Shown: piece after piece, positions 1-8,367 of the stretch | How the letters are laid out: each line of letters begins with the position of its first letter | Numbering within the stretch: position 1 is the stretch's first letter | Assembly (NCBI GenBank): GCA_002101905.1 | Contig: LQPU01000037.1 | Span: 186,001 to 250,000 of the forward strand | Length of the DNA: 64,000 nt | Source: Mycobacterium shimoidei | GTDB taxonomy: Bacteria; Actinomycetota; Actinomycetes; Mycobacteriales; Mycobacteriaceae | Direction of reading: 5' to 3' | Notes under the pieces: model-generated | What the model saw: only the letters and a program-made list of their open reading frames with translations | What the model was told of the DNA's origin: nothing | The model's database searches: none | Position numbers and translations under genes: made by a program

Positions 1-19
1 GAGAATGAGGTTACCGCGA

Positions 20-1513
20 TTATCCGCCTCTGGCGTCGATCATCGCCGACCTGTTGACCTTGGTGGCCGCCGTGCGGGGTATTTCGTCGACGAACTCGAC
101 CGTCTTGGGAACCTTGTAGGCCGCCAGCCGGCTCTTCGCGTACGCGATTACTTCCTGCTCGGTGAGCGGCGCCGCGGCCTGCACGACGGCATGCACGCGC
201 CGTCCCCACTGCGGATCGGAGAGCCCGATGACCACGACGTCGGCGATGGCGTCATGTTCGGCCAGCGCGCACTCCACCTCGGCGGGGAACACGTTAGCGC
301 CGCCGGTGATGATCATGTCGGTGCGCCGGTCGGCGATGTAGAGGTAGCCGTCGGCGTCCAGGTGGCCGAGGTCGCCGGCCGAACGGAAGCCGTCCGACGT
401 CTCCGGCAACGGTGGCGCGCCACCCAGATAGCGATAGCCCGCGCTCATCGGCGCGCGCAGGAAGATCTCGCCGAGTTCGCCGGGCCCCAGCACCTTGCCC
501 TGCGGATCGAGAATACGGATCTCGGTCTCGCGGAAACCGCGCCCGACGCTGCCCGGGTGGGCCAGCCACTCGTCGCCGCGCAACGCCGTGAGCCCGAGGT
601 TCTCGGTCATCCCGTAGGCCATCACGATCTGTTCCGGAGACAGCAGGTCAAACCAGGTGTGCAGCAGTGCGGCCGGCATCACGGCGGCGCCCTGCAAAAT
701 CCAGACCACGCTGGAAAAGTCGCGGCGACCGATGTCGGGTAGTGCGGCGATGCGCGCCAGCATGGTCGGTGTGGCGGTGAAATTCGTGATCCGGTATCGC
801 TCGATCGCGTCGACAACCAGTGCGGCGTCGAACTTTTCCAGGACCACCAGGCGGTCACCGCCCAGCAGGTTGCTCAGGGTGGCGAAACCGTTGGTGTGAT
901 ACAGCGGCGCGGGCACCAGGATGGTCTGCGGCAAGGCCACCTCTGTCCAGGCCGCCAGGAACGGTGTCGACACCAGGGGCGTCCACAGTGCCGGTGCCAA
1001 GTTGAGGATCACCTTGGGCAGGCCGGTCGATCCGCTGCTGCAGATCCCGTTGATGTTCGGCGATACGACGGTCGGAAGCGGGTCCGCCGACTGGCCGGCC
1101 GCAGCCGACGCCAGGGTGGCCCGGCCGTGTTCGTCGACGATGACGGCGGCGTCGATGACTGCCAGCACCCGCGAGCGCTCCCAGTCCGGCAGATCCCAGC
1201 GCATCGGAACCGGTACAGCGCCGACCTTCCAGCAGCCCAATACCGCCAAAACCAGGTCTTGCGAATTCGGGATCGCCAGCGCGACAAGCGAACCGACATC
1301 GGCACCGGCGGCGGCAAGCGCACGGCCCCACTGATTGGCCCGCGCGTCGAGTTCGGTGAAACTCAGCGTGCGAGCGCTGCCGTCGGGCGCCAAGGTGATC
1401 AGGGCCAGCTGATCGCCGCGTTCTCGGGCGAGTTCGGCCAGCCGCAGTCCAAACGGAACGCCGTCCTCGTCCTGCCCGGCGGCCACACTCGCGGCAGCTG
1501 GACCAGAACTCAT
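20..1513 (-). CDS. Acyl-CoA ligase (FadD-type), last gene of acyl-CoA dehydrogenase operon
   Basis: 497-aa member of the ANL superfamily that would activate a carboxylic acid to its CoA thioester through an acyl-adenylate. The P-loop-like A3 motif SSGSTGLPK, the MAYGMTE motif, the GYLYIADRRTDMI hinge region and the C-terminal catalytic lysine region (IPRTAATKVNR) are all present, so it should be active. The ATG at 1513 is chosen because it overlaps the stop of the upstream dehydrogenase (ATGA) and fits the family length; the reading frame stays open further upstream but that part is antisense to the neighbour. It is the last gene of a five-gene leftward operon and probably supplies CoA esters for its dehydrogenases. 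The substrate is unknown. Confidence 0.88.
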   Translation of the reverse strand: MSSGPAAASVAAGQDEDGVPFGLRLAELARERGDQLALITLAPDGSARTLSFTELDARANQWGRALAAAGADVGSLVALAIPNSQDLVLAVLGCWKVGAVPVPMRWDLPDWERSRVLAVIDAAVIVDEHGRATLASAAAGQSADPLPTVVSPNINGICSSGSTGLPKVILNLAPALWTPLVSTPFLAAWTEVALPQTILVPAPLYHTNGFATLSNLLGGDRLVVLEKFDAALVVDAIERYRITNFTATPTMLARIAALPDIGRRDFSSVVWILQGAAVMPAALLHTWFDLLSPEQIVMAYGMTENLGLTALRGDEWLAHPGSVGRGFRETEIRILDPQGKVLGPGELGEIFLRAPMSAGYRYLGGAPPLPETSDGFRSAGDLGHLDADGYLYIADRRTDMIITGGANVFPAEVECALAEHDAIADVVVIGLSDPQWGRRVHAVVQAAAPLTEQEVIAYAKSRLAAYKVPKTVEFVDEIPRTAATKVNRSAMIDARGG

Positions 1514-2439
1514 GCGGGCACCGTAAACAACGTTTCCAGATCGCCGCTGCGCACCCCGGGCATCAGGCGCAGGGCGAGCACCTCGGTGCTCACCGGTAAC
1601 CGAATCAGCGGCTGCGTGTGCCGGTCGAGGACACTGACATCGGACTCGTCGCAGAAGCCCAGCGCACCGAGCAATTGGTGGGAGATTCGCAACACCTGAC
1701 GCGCCGTCTCGGCGGCCTTGAGCCGCAGCAGCAGAGCGTCCGCCCAGCGGACGTGTTCGGGTGCCGAATGAATCCGCCACACGGTGTATTTGGCGAGTTC
1801 GTCAAGACCACGCACGGCGACCGACGCATCCGCGATCGTGAATCGGACCGTCTGAAAGTCCGCCAGCGGCTGGCCGAACTGGATCCGCGTCCGAACATGC
1901 TCCTGGGTGATTTTCAGCAACTGCTGCACGGCGCCGAGCATCCGCCACGCCCCGAGCACCAGGTGCAGGTCGACGTCGGCCGCCGGGACACTGCCGTCAG
2001 GTCCGTCCAAGGTGGCCGGCACCAGAAACGGGCCGAGTTTGGCGTTTGTCCGCGATGAGGGCCGCGGCCGGTAGCGGTTGGCGTCCAGGTCGGCGGCGAT
2101 CCACGCGCCGGGCAGGTCGCCGTGGTCGACCCGCGGCGCCTCGGGGTTCACCAATGCCAGCCGGGCGCCGTCGATGGCCAGCAGCTCTTCGACCAGGGGG
2201 TAGGGCAGTGCGGTGGCGCCGGCGGCCTGGCAGAGCACCGCGGCGGCCAGCAGGTCGTCGGGCCCGGACCGGACGTCGAGGTCGAACGCGGCGACGTCCG
2301 CCAGTGCGCGCCGCGCTTTGTGGCGGACCTCGTCGTCGGTTTCGGCTTGCAGCGCCGCCTGCGGTCCACCGAGTCGGTTCAGTCGCTTGACCGCGACCGC
2401 GGCGTATTCGGTGATGTCTTCTGGCAGCGTGGTGTTCAC
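1510..2439 (-). CDS. Acyl-CoA dehydrogenase, short non-canonical subunit
   Basis: 309-aa acyl-CoA dehydrogenase-fold protein, shorter than the usual 380-400 aa. The C-terminal helical domain is recognisable (RTRIQFGQPLADFQTVRF, the usual RxQFGxxxxxFQ signature), but the N-terminal part is degenerate and there is no G-T-x-E-(I/V)-Q FAD-contact motif at the C-terminus. In mycobacteria such degenerate partners form alpha2beta2 heterotetramers with a full-length dehydrogenase (ChsE1-E2 and ChsE4-E5 in cholesterol side-chain oxidation). I infer the same here with the product of the gene at 2436-3590. The start is GTG at 2439, overlapping the upstream stop (GTGA), and its own stop overlaps the ligase start. 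Confidence 0.85.
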   Translation of the reverse strand: MNTTLPEDITEYAAVAVKRLNRLGGPQAALQAETDDEVRHKARRALADVAAFDLDVRSGPDDLLAAAVLCQAAGATALPYPLVEELLAIDGARLALVNPEAPRVDHGDLPGAWIAADLDANRYRPRPSSRTNAKLGPFLVPATLDGPDGSVPAADVDLHLVLGAWRMLGAVQQLLKITQEHVRTRIQFGQPLADFQTVRFTIADASVAVRGLDELAKYTVWRIHSAPEHVRWADALLLRLKAAETARQVLRISHQLLGALGFCDESDVSVLDRHTQPLIRLPVSTEVLALRLMPGVRSGDLETLFTVPA

Positions 2440-3590
2440 CGATGTTCTCCCAACGCCTCACGTGCGACGAGCATTCGCTGCACCTCGATGGTTCCCGACG
2501 CCACCGTGGCCGCCTGCGCGTAGCGCCAATGGTCTTCGGCCGCCCCGTGCAGCCGGGCTGAGGCGCCGCTGTCCAATGCGGACGGGCCTAATACATCGAA
2601 CAGCAACTCGGCGACCTGCTGATCGCAGGTGGTGGTGGCGATGCGCGCGGCGCTGGCGGCCGCACCGGCCGACGGGTCGTCTTGCAGGGACACCGCCCGG
2701 TAGGCCAGCAGCCTGGCGACCCGTAGGTCGGCCAGCGCGCGAACCCAGCGGGATCGGATCGACTCCGGCAGCCGGTCCCAGTCGTCGCCGAGTTCGGTCT
2801 TCATGCGCTCGAGCAGCGATTCGCAGCGCGCATACCGGGCGATCCCGACACGTTCGAAGGCCAGTGCTTCTCGCATCACCCGCCAGCCGTCGCCGACTTC
2901 TCCGAGCACCTCGTCGGCAAACACCTCGACGTCGTCGAAAAAAACTTCGTTGAGGTGATGCGGCCCCAGCATCGAGCGGATGGGGCGCACAGTGATGCCC
3001 GGCCGATCCATCGGAATGAGAAACAGGCTGAGCCGCTTCGGCTTTGGAGCATCAGGGTCGGTGCAGGCGGCCAGCACGCACCACGACGCCATCTGCGCAT
3101 AAGACGTCCACACTTTCTGGCCGCTCACGCGCCATCCCGTGCCGTCGGGCACCGCCCGGGTGCGCAGCGACGCCAGGTCGGTGCCGGCTTCCGGCTCGGA
3201 AAATCCTTGGCACCAGATCACTTCGCCGGCCGCGATGGCTGAGAGATGGCGGGCCTTTTGTTCGGCCGTCCCGTAGCGCATCAATGCCGGGCCGACCCAG
3301 TTGATGCCCATGTACTGTGCGCCGCGGGGCTCGTGGTGGGCCCACATCTCCTCACGCAGCACGGTCTGCTGCCAGATCGAACCGCCGCCACCGCCATGTT
3401 CTTTCGGCCACGCCAGCGCCAGCAGCCCGTCGGAGGCCAGCAGTTTGCAGAACGACTCGGTGGTTGCCAGGTCGCGCGGGTCATCGGTGCAGGCACCCAA
3501 AAAGCCGTCGGGAATGTGCGTGGCGATCAACTGCCGCAGGCGTTGCCGCAGTTCGGTCGCGTCGTCGCCGAGGTCGTAGTCCATCGTCAT
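2436..3590 (-). CDS. Acyl-CoA dehydrogenase, full-length subunit
   Basis: 384-aa flavin-dependent acyl-CoA dehydrogenase that would introduce an alpha-beta double bond into an acyl-CoA. The beta-domain FAD/substrate region (GFSEPEAGTDLASLRT, KVWTSYAQ) and the C-terminal ASGTIEVQR motif are intact. It starts at ATG 3590, overlapping the stop of the upstream dehydrogenase, and ends overlapping the short dehydrogenase that follows. Its C-terminal motif makes it the complementary partner of the degenerate 309-aa subunit. Substrate is unknown; the context of FadD, MaoC hydratases and oxygenases suggests a bulky or branched acyl-CoA rather than a simple fatty acid. Confidence 0.9.
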   Translation of the reverse strand: MTMDYDLGDDATELRQRLRQLIATHIPDGFLGACTDDPRDLATTESFCKLLASDGLLALAWPKEHGGGGGSIWQQTVLREEMWAHHEPRGAQYMGINWVGPALMRYGTAEQKARHLSAIAAGEVIWCQGFSEPEAGTDLASLRTRAVPDGTGWRVSGQKVWTSYAQMASWCVLAACTDPDAPKPKRLSLFLIPMDRPGITVRPIRSMLGPHHLNEVFFDDVEVFADEVLGEVGDGWRVMREALAFERVGIARYARCESLLERMKTELGDDWDRLPESIRSRWVRALADLRVARLLAYRAVSLQDDPSAGAAASAARIATTTCDQQVAELLFDVLGPSALDSGASARLHGAAEDHWRYAQAATVASGTIEVQRMLVAREALGEHR

Positions 3591-4738
3591 CCCTTCGGCA
3601 GCCCGAGCAGTCGCTCGGCGATGATGTTGCGTTGGATCTCGGAGGTCCCGCCGTAGATCGTGGCCGCCAGCGAGTCTTGGCGTTCGAAGAGCAGGTCCGG
3701 ATCACTGATAGACCCCGGCCCGGCCGCAGTCGCGCTGAGCTCCCACACCCGTTGCAGTGTCACCGATCCGAGCAGCTTGAGGATATCGGCTTCCGGGCTT
3801 GGCCGCCCGGCGAGCTCGTTGTGCAGCGCGCGGTAGCCGGTGGCCCGCAATGCTTCCGCGTCGGCAAGAAGTGACCCGAGCTCGGCGAAGATGTCGTCGC
3901 CCTCAGGCGCGAGCGGGCGCGTTTGTACGGCGCCGCTGGGCGTGTCGGCGTACAAACACGCCCGCTCGCGTACGGATTTGAGGCCGCGATGGATCTCGAC
4001 CCAGTTCATGATCCAGATCATCTGCCGTTCGTGGTGCAGCGACGCCAGCGCGACGTTCCACCCGTCGTTGTAGGCGCCCAACAGGTTGGCTGCCGGCACC
4101 TCGACGTCGTCGAGGAATACCTCGCAGAATGTCTCATCGGAGATCGAGGCCATCCGGATCGGTTCAACCCGCACCCCGGGCGACCGCATATCGAGGATGA
4201 GACAGGAGATCCCGCGATGCTTCGGCGCATCCGGATCGGTGCGGGCATACAGCGTGCACCATCGGGACAGATGCGCCTGGGTGGTCCAGATCTTGTGACC
4301 GTTGACCAAGAACCTGTCGCCGTCTCGTTCGGCGCGGGTGCGCAACCCGGCGAAATCGGATCCGGCTTCGGGCTCGGACATGCCCAGCGCCCACCATTCG
4401 TCGCCGCGCAGTAGTGGAACCAGCAGACGGTCAATCTGCTCCGGTGTGCCGAACTGCCGAATCGCCGGGGCGGCGACGTTGGGGCCCGCGATGTTGGGCA
4501 GTTTGGGCGCCGAGCGCATCGCCGCCTCGAGCCGGATCTCCATCGCATCGCGCAATCCCAGCGACCGGCCCCCGTGTTCGCGCGGCCAGGTCGGCTGCAG
4601 CCAGCCGCCCTCGAACGCGGCCCGTTGATAGTCGCGCCGCAGGCCGAGATCCCAGCGGTACTCGCGATAGCGCTCGATGTAGTCGTCTGGCAGAAAGTCG
4701 GTCAACCACGCGGCGAACTCGGCGACCACGGCGCTCAT
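3587..4738 (-). CDS. Acyl-CoA dehydrogenase, full-length subunit
   Basis: 383-aa acyl-CoA dehydrogenase. Visible are GMSEPEAGSDFAGLRT, KIWTTQAHLSRW and the C-terminal YGGTSEIQRNIIAERLLG signature, all typical of complete FAD-binding subunits. The start ATG at 4738 is preferred over upstream in-frame starts because it forms an ATGA overlap with the preceding gene. By position and by its intact FAD motif it is the likely partner of the degenerate subunit encoded at 4735-5799, giving a second heteromeric enzyme in the same operon. Confidence 0.9.
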   Translation of the reverse strand: MSAVVAEFAAWLTDFLPDDYIERYREYRWDLGLRRDYQRAAFEGGWLQPTWPREHGGRSLGLRDAMEIRLEAAMRSAPKLPNIAGPNVAAPAIRQFGTPEQIDRLLVPLLRGDEWWALGMSEPEAGSDFAGLRTRAERDGDRFLVNGHKIWTTQAHLSRWCTLYARTDPDAPKHRGISCLILDMRSPGVRVEPIRMASISDETFCEVFLDDVEVPAANLLGAYNDGWNVALASLHHERQMIWIMNWVEIHRGLKSVRERACLYADTPSGAVQTRPLAPEGDDIFAELGSLLADAEALRATGYRALHNELAGRPSPEADILKLLGSVTLQRVWELSATAAGPGSISDPDLLFERQDSLAATIYGGTSEIQRNIIAERLLGLPKG

Positions 4739-5799
4739 GCGGCACCACCGGTGAAGCGACGGCCGACGGCGTGGTAAAGCGCGCGGCTGTCGCCGAGGGT
4801 GGCAGCACCCTGCCATGCGTGCCGTAAATACAGATGAAGGTCGTGCTCCCAGGTCTGTGCAAGGGCGCCGTGCACCTGCACCGCGGTGCGACAGCAGCCG
4901 ACGGCCGCATCGCCGGCGGCCGCTTTGGCCAACGCTGCAGCGGTCCAGCCGGCAGCAGGTGTAGTCGTCGGGTCAGTGAGTCGGGCGGCTGCGGCGTAGA
5001 CCAGGCTGCGCGCACGTTCCAGGCTGACGTAGTTGTCAGCCAGCGCGTGCTTGACGCCTTGGAAGGCGCCGATCGGCTTGCCGAACTGCTGCCGAGATTT
5101 CGCATGTTCGACGGAACGGTCCAGCGCGGCACGTGCAGCACCCACCAGGTCAGCAGCTGCGGCGAGTAGCGCTGCTGCCCAGGCAGATTCGGCTACTACC
5201 GGCGCGACAAGTAGCGGAGTCGCATCGATGTCGACGTCGCCGATCGGCTGGGCCGGATCGGTGCAGTCGGTCGGATGCACGGTCACACCCTCGCCGACGC
5301 GCGCAACCGCGACGACCACCCCGTCCTCGGAGTCGGCGAGCGTGACGACCATCTCGGCGATCGGCGCCCAGGGCACCGCTACCGCCTGCCCGCGCAGCCG
5401 CCCCTTTTGCAGCGTCGTCGGCAGACCGGGCAGTCGCGCCCCGCCCGACTGCACCGCCAACGTGGCAATGGCGCCGCCGCCGATGTCGTGGAGCACTTCA
5501 TCGGCGGCCGGGCCGGCGGCCTGCAGCGCTCCCGCGGCCAGCCCGACGCTGCACATCAATGGAATCGGTGCGATAGTCGCACCGCACTCTTCGAGCACCA
5601 CCGCCAGGTCCAGCGGGCCGTAGTCACGTTCGGAGGCGAGTTCGGTCCAACCTAGGTCAACGACCGTTTTCCAGACAGTGCGCCAGCGTTGCGGATCGGT
5701 TATCGCCTGTCGCACGACCCCGGTCGGGCATTCGGTGCGCAGTACGTCGCGCACGCTGTCGCGCAGCGCGAGCTGGCCGGCACTCAGCCCGACTTCCAT
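4735..5799 (-). CDS. Acyl-CoA dehydrogenase, non-canonical subunit, first gene of operon
   Basis: 354-aa acyl-CoA dehydrogenase-like protein. The middle domain is reduced and the C-terminal helices carry KSRQQFGKPIGAFQGVKHALAD and a VQVHGALAQTWEHDL segment, but the G-T-x-E-(I/V)-Q motif is absent, as in the beta-type subunits of heteromeric mycobacterial dehydrogenases. It is the promoter-proximal gene of the leftward operon; its ATG lies about 70 bp from the divergent oxidoreductase start, and the short spacer carries an AT-rich TAACATAGCA element. Translation of the rest of the operon appears coupled to it by overlapping stops and starts. Confidence 0.87.
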   Translation of the reverse strand: MEVGLSAGQLALRDSVRDVLRTECPTGVVRQAITDPQRWRTVWKTVVDLGWTELASERDYGPLDLAVVLEECGATIAPIPLMCSVGLAAGALQAAGPAADEVLHDIGGGAIATLAVQSGGARLPGLPTTLQKGRLRGQAVAVPWAPIAEMVVTLADSEDGVVVAVARVGEGVTVHPTDCTDPAQPIGDVDIDATPLLVAPVVAESAWAAALLAAAADLVGAARAALDRSVEHAKSRQQFGKPIGAFQGVKHALADNYVSLERARSLVYAAAARLTDPTTTPAAGWTAAALAKAAAGDAAVGCCRTAVQVHGALAQTWEHDLHLYLRHAWQGAATLGDSRALYHAVGRRFTGGAA

Positions 5800-5803
5800 A
5801 ACC

Positions 5804-5826
5804 CCTTAACATAGCAAAGATAGCAA
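5804..5826. promoter_or_regulatory. AT-rich divergent promoter/operator with TAACATAGCA motif
   Basis: The 68-bp spacer between two divergent genes contains TAACATAGCA followed by a second ATAGCAA copy nine bases on (5811-5817 and 5820-5826). The 10-mer also occurs at the divergent promoters near 19160 and 49088. It could be a shared repressor site, or a -10 element (TAACAT) for the rightward gene; the sequence alone does not decide. Confidence 0.5.
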
Positions 5827-5867
5827 TCTAGCGGGGCGGGCCGAGCACCTCCGTATGGTAGTCAGTC

Positions 5868-6722
5868 ATGGCCGAGTGGTATCTGTTCCTGCCGCAGGTG
5901 CGGTTGGCGGTAGCCGACATCGTAGACCGGGCGCGTCACGCCGAAGCCAGCGGATTCGATGGGATCGCCTTCATCGACCACCTCGAGGCCCCCGGACTGC
6001 CCGATGAAAACATCTGGGAGGCAATGGCCGTCGCCACCTGGGTAGCGGCCAAGACCCAACGACTGCGGATCGGCCACCTGGTGCTCTGCGACGCATTCCG
6101 GCACCCCGCGGTGCTGGCCAAGCAAGCGGTCACGCTGTCGGCAGCGTCGGAGGGCAGGTTCGACCTCGGCCTGGGCTCTGGCTCCTGGCCTGCCGAATTC
6201 ACCAAATTCGATGTCGGTCAGCAGGATCCAATCGCCCGGGTCGAACAACTCGGGCGGCATTTGGAACTCATCATGCAGTACTGGGGGCAGGAGGCCGGTC
6301 AACACCCGCGACCGGACCATCCGATACCGGTGATCCTCGGCGGCACCGGCCGCCGCACAATGGAACTCGTTCGCCGATACGCGGATTGGTGGAATGTCCC
6401 CGCCAACCACATCGATCGTTTGCCACGGTTGGCTTCGGCCGCGGGCTCCGCGCGGATATCGGTTCAGCAGATGGTGGGCTTCGTCCGCGACGGCGCCGAT
6501 CCGGACGCAGTGCGTGAAGTGAGCACCCGGCGTTTCGGCTACCTGGGCTCCGGTCTGGTGTGCGGCGACGCCGGCGAATTGATCGAAAACTTTCGGGGTC
6601 TGGCCGCTCAGGGCGCCGAGCGTTTCTACGTCTGGTTCGCCGACTTCGCCGTCCCCGAATCACTGCATGAATTCGGCGAATCGGTGATCAAGCCTTTTGC
6701 GCGCGCCGGCGCGCCTCGGTAG
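5868..6722 (+). CDS. LLM-class (luciferase-like) F420-dependent oxidoreductase
   Basis: 284-aa TIM-barrel oxidoreductase of the bacterial luciferase-like family, which in mycobacteria mostly use coenzyme F420. The family pattern is visible in order: GFDGIAFIDH near the N-terminus, the RLRIGHLVLCDAFRHPAVLAKQ strand-turn, GRFDLGLGSG, and the IPVILGGTGRRTMEL phosphate-binding segment. It diverges from the four-dehydrogenase operon and shares its promoter region, so a reduction or hydride-transfer step in the same pathway is a reasonable inference. Its last 35 bp overlap the end of the convergent SDR gene. Confidence 0.87.
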   Translation: MAEWYLFLPQVRLAVADIVDRARHAEASGFDGIAFIDHLEAPGLPDENIWEAMAVATWVAAKTQRLRIGHLVLCDAFRHPAVLAKQAVTLSAASEGRFDLGLGSGSWPAEFTKFDVGQQDPIARVEQLGRHLELIMQYWGQEAGQHPRPDHPIPVILGGTGRRTMELVRRYADWWNVPANHIDRLPRLASAAGSARISVQQMVGFVRDGADPDAVREVSTRRFGYLGSGLVCGDAGELIENFRGLAAQGAERFYVWFADFAVPESLHEFGESVIKPFARAGAPR

Positions 6723-7404
6723 GCACCACCGGCTCCCGGGCGAACGGTCCGCGGCGCATGGCGCTCAACTGGATTTCGGGCAGATCCACTGAGGGGTCGA
6801 CGGTGTCCAGCCACGCCACCGCCTCGGCGACATCGGAAGCCCGAATCGCATACATCTCGAACGGAACATCTTGCAGCATCTCGGTTTCCACTGGACCGGG
6901 CGTCACCAGATGCACGCAGATGCCGTCCCGGTCTACTTCCAGCGCCAGTGCGCGCGCGAACGCGTTCATCCCAGCCTTGGATGCCGAGTAGGCGGTCCGT
7001 GCCGGCATCGGCTCGTGCGAGGCGGACGAGGAGATGAACACCAGCCGCGACCCGGCGCGCATCCGCGGCAGCGCAGCGGCTGTCACCACGAAACAGGAAT
7101 CCAGGTTGGCCGAGATGATCCCCTGCCATTGCTCGAAGGTCTGCTTGCGGGCGTAAGTGCCGCCGAGCATCCCGGCCGCGTGCACGAGCAGATCGATCGT
7201 CTCCAGCTGGCGAATTTGTTGTTCGAAGCCGACTGGATCGGAGGCGTCGGCGACGAGGTAGCGGGCCCCGAGCTCCACGGCCGCCGCCTGCAGGGGGGCT
7301 TCGCGGCGCGCTGTGAGCACCACGTCGTATCCGCGTTCGCACAGTTTGGCCGCGCAGGCTTTACCGATCCCGCCGCTGCCGCCGGTCACCAGTGCGGTTC
7401 TCAC
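6688..7404 (-). CDS. Short-chain dehydrogenase/reductase
   Basis: 238-aa classical SDR. The N-terminal Rossmann motif TGGSGGIG (residues 7-14), the catalytic serine strand (FISSSAS) and the YSASK catalytic pair are present, so it should be an active NAD(P)-dependent alcohol/ketone oxidoreductase. It lies 7 bp downstream of the GntR regulator on the same strand and is probably cotranscribed with it. The 3' end overlaps the convergent oxidoreductase gene by 35 bp. Substrate unknown. Confidence 0.88.
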   Translation of the reverse strand: MRTALVTGGSGGIGKACAAKLCERGYDVVLTARREAPLQAAAVELGARYLVADASDPVGFEQQIRQLETIDLLVHAAGMLGGTYARKQTFEQWQGIISANLDSCFVVTAAALPRMRAGSRLVFISSSASHEPMPARTAYSASKAGMNAFARALALEVDRDGICVHLVTPGPVETEMLQDVPFEMYAIRASDVAEAVAWLDTVDPSVDLPEIQLSAMRRGPFAREPVVPTEARRRAQKA

Positions 7405-7411
7405 AGCGCGC

Positions 7412-8242
7412 TCAACGGTTTACAGATGCCCGGTTCTCCCTGGGACGCGAAAGCGCCTGCGGTGAAAGGGCATAGATACGTTGATCGGTCCGGCCGGACA
7501 ATACATGGGTCTGCGTATCGGCCAAATGCCGGGCGGCGATGCGACGTGCCCGATCGACGTCGCCGGCCTCGATCATCTCGGTCAGCTTCACGTGCGTGTT
7601 GAGCGCCGCACGGCGCTTGGTCATCGAGGGGTAGGTGCCACGTGCCGCGCTCTCGTCGGCCCACCGCTGTTCATGGCTGCTCCACAGCGTCTCCAGGGTG
7701 CCGACGACGGCAATGATTGTCCGGTTACCGCAGCCGCGCACGACGGCGTCGTGAAATTGCCGGCCAATCTCGGTGAATTCGGGTCCGTCGTCGAGATGTT
7801 CGGCCATGGCGTCGTTGATGCGTTTGAGATCGGGCACCAGGGTTTCGGCACGGTCAGGTCGTTGCGCCGCCAGCGCGGCACATGCGGGTTCGAGTTCGTG
7901 CAACGCCGAGCCCAAGTCCGCGACACTGACCGATTCGCTCTGCAACAGCAGACCCAGCATGTAGGCGGCGCTGGTCTTCGCCGGTGCGTGTACGACAGCG
8001 CCGCCGCGATTGCCGCGTCGCACCGACACCAGGCCTTCGGTTTCCAGGATCCGCAACGCTTCCCGCAGCGAGACGAGGCTGACGTTGAATTGCTCGACGA
8101 GCACTTCCTGGCGCGGAAGCAAGTCACCGTCGGCCAGTTCGCCGTCGATGATCTGGCGTCGCAACTCGTCTGCCACGATCTCGGCGATTCGCGGCGCGGA
8201 CAATCGGCGTCGTGCCTCAGGCCCAATCCCTAGCGCAGTCAT
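7412..8242 (-). CDS. GntR-family regulator with FCD ligand-binding domain
   Basis: 276-aa transcription factor: a winged helix-turn-helix at roughly residues 15-85 (DLLPRQEVLVEQFNVSLVSL then REALRILETEGLV), followed by an all-helical FCD domain whose metal/ligand residues are suggested by FTEIGRQFHDAVVRGCGN and LNTHVKLTEMIEAGD. FCD-type GntR regulators usually sense a carboxylate or acyl-CoA and repress the adjacent catabolic genes. It diverges from the fused CoA-transferase over a 125-bp spacer with two palindromes that are candidate operators, and lies upstream of an SDR in the same transcript. Confidence 0.9.
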   Translation of the reverse strand: MTALGIGPEARRRLSAPRIAEIVADELRRQIIDGELADGDLLPRQEVLVEQFNVSLVSLREALRILETEGLVSVRRGNRGGAVVHAPAKTSAAYMLGLLLQSESVSVADLGSALHELEPACAALAAQRPDRAETLVPDLKRINDAMAEHLDDGPEFTEIGRQFHDAVVRGCGNRTIIAVVGTLETLWSSHEQRWADESAARGTYPSMTKRRAALNTHVKLTEMIEAGDVDRARRIAARHLADTQTHVLSGRTDQRIYALSPQALSRPRENRASVNR

Positions 8243-8254
8243 CCCGTCTCAGCA

Positions 8255-8273
8255 GCACCCTAGAAGAGGGTGC
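8255..8273. promoter_or_regulatory. Palindrome GCACCCT-N5-AGGGTGC, candidate GntR operator
   Basis: Perfect 7-bp arms around 5 bases, placed 13 bp upstream of the GntR start. Position in the divergent spacer suggests autoregulation, but the core does not match the classical FadR-type TGGT-N3-ACCA pattern, so assignment is by location only. Confidence 0.45.
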
Positions 8274-8281
8274 ACGGTTGC

Positions 8282-8307
8282 TGCAGCCGCACACCCATTT
8301 GGCTGCA
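8282..8307. promoter_or_regulatory. Inverted repeat TGCAGCC-N12-GGCTGCA in divergent spacer
   Basis: Second dyad in the same 125-bp spacer, with perfect 7-bp arms separated by 12 bases. An AT-rich stretch (TTAGCAGTAATGGCATAATA) follows at 8310-8330 and is the likely core promoter of the rightward CoA-transferase gene. Confidence 0.4.
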
Positions 8308-8367
8308 ATCTTAGCAGTAATGGCATAATAAGCGCGCTGGTCGAACGACACGCCCGAACGGACACAG

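Noticed and set aside
896..1699. Long rightward open frames opposite the ligase and dehydrogenase genes.
   Set aside because: They are antisense shadows typical of GC-rich codon bias, with Arg/Gly/Pro-rich composition and no ribosome sites or family motifs; the same applies to similar frames opposite fas, glgX, accA1 and others.
3901..3970. Near-repeat CGAGCGGGCG / CGCCCGCTCG around 3910-3970 inside a dehydrogenase gene.
   Set aside because: It is an inverted repeat within coding sequence (also GTTTGTACGGC/GCGTACAAAC) with no disruption of the frame; noted as a possible hairpin, but there is no evidence of function.
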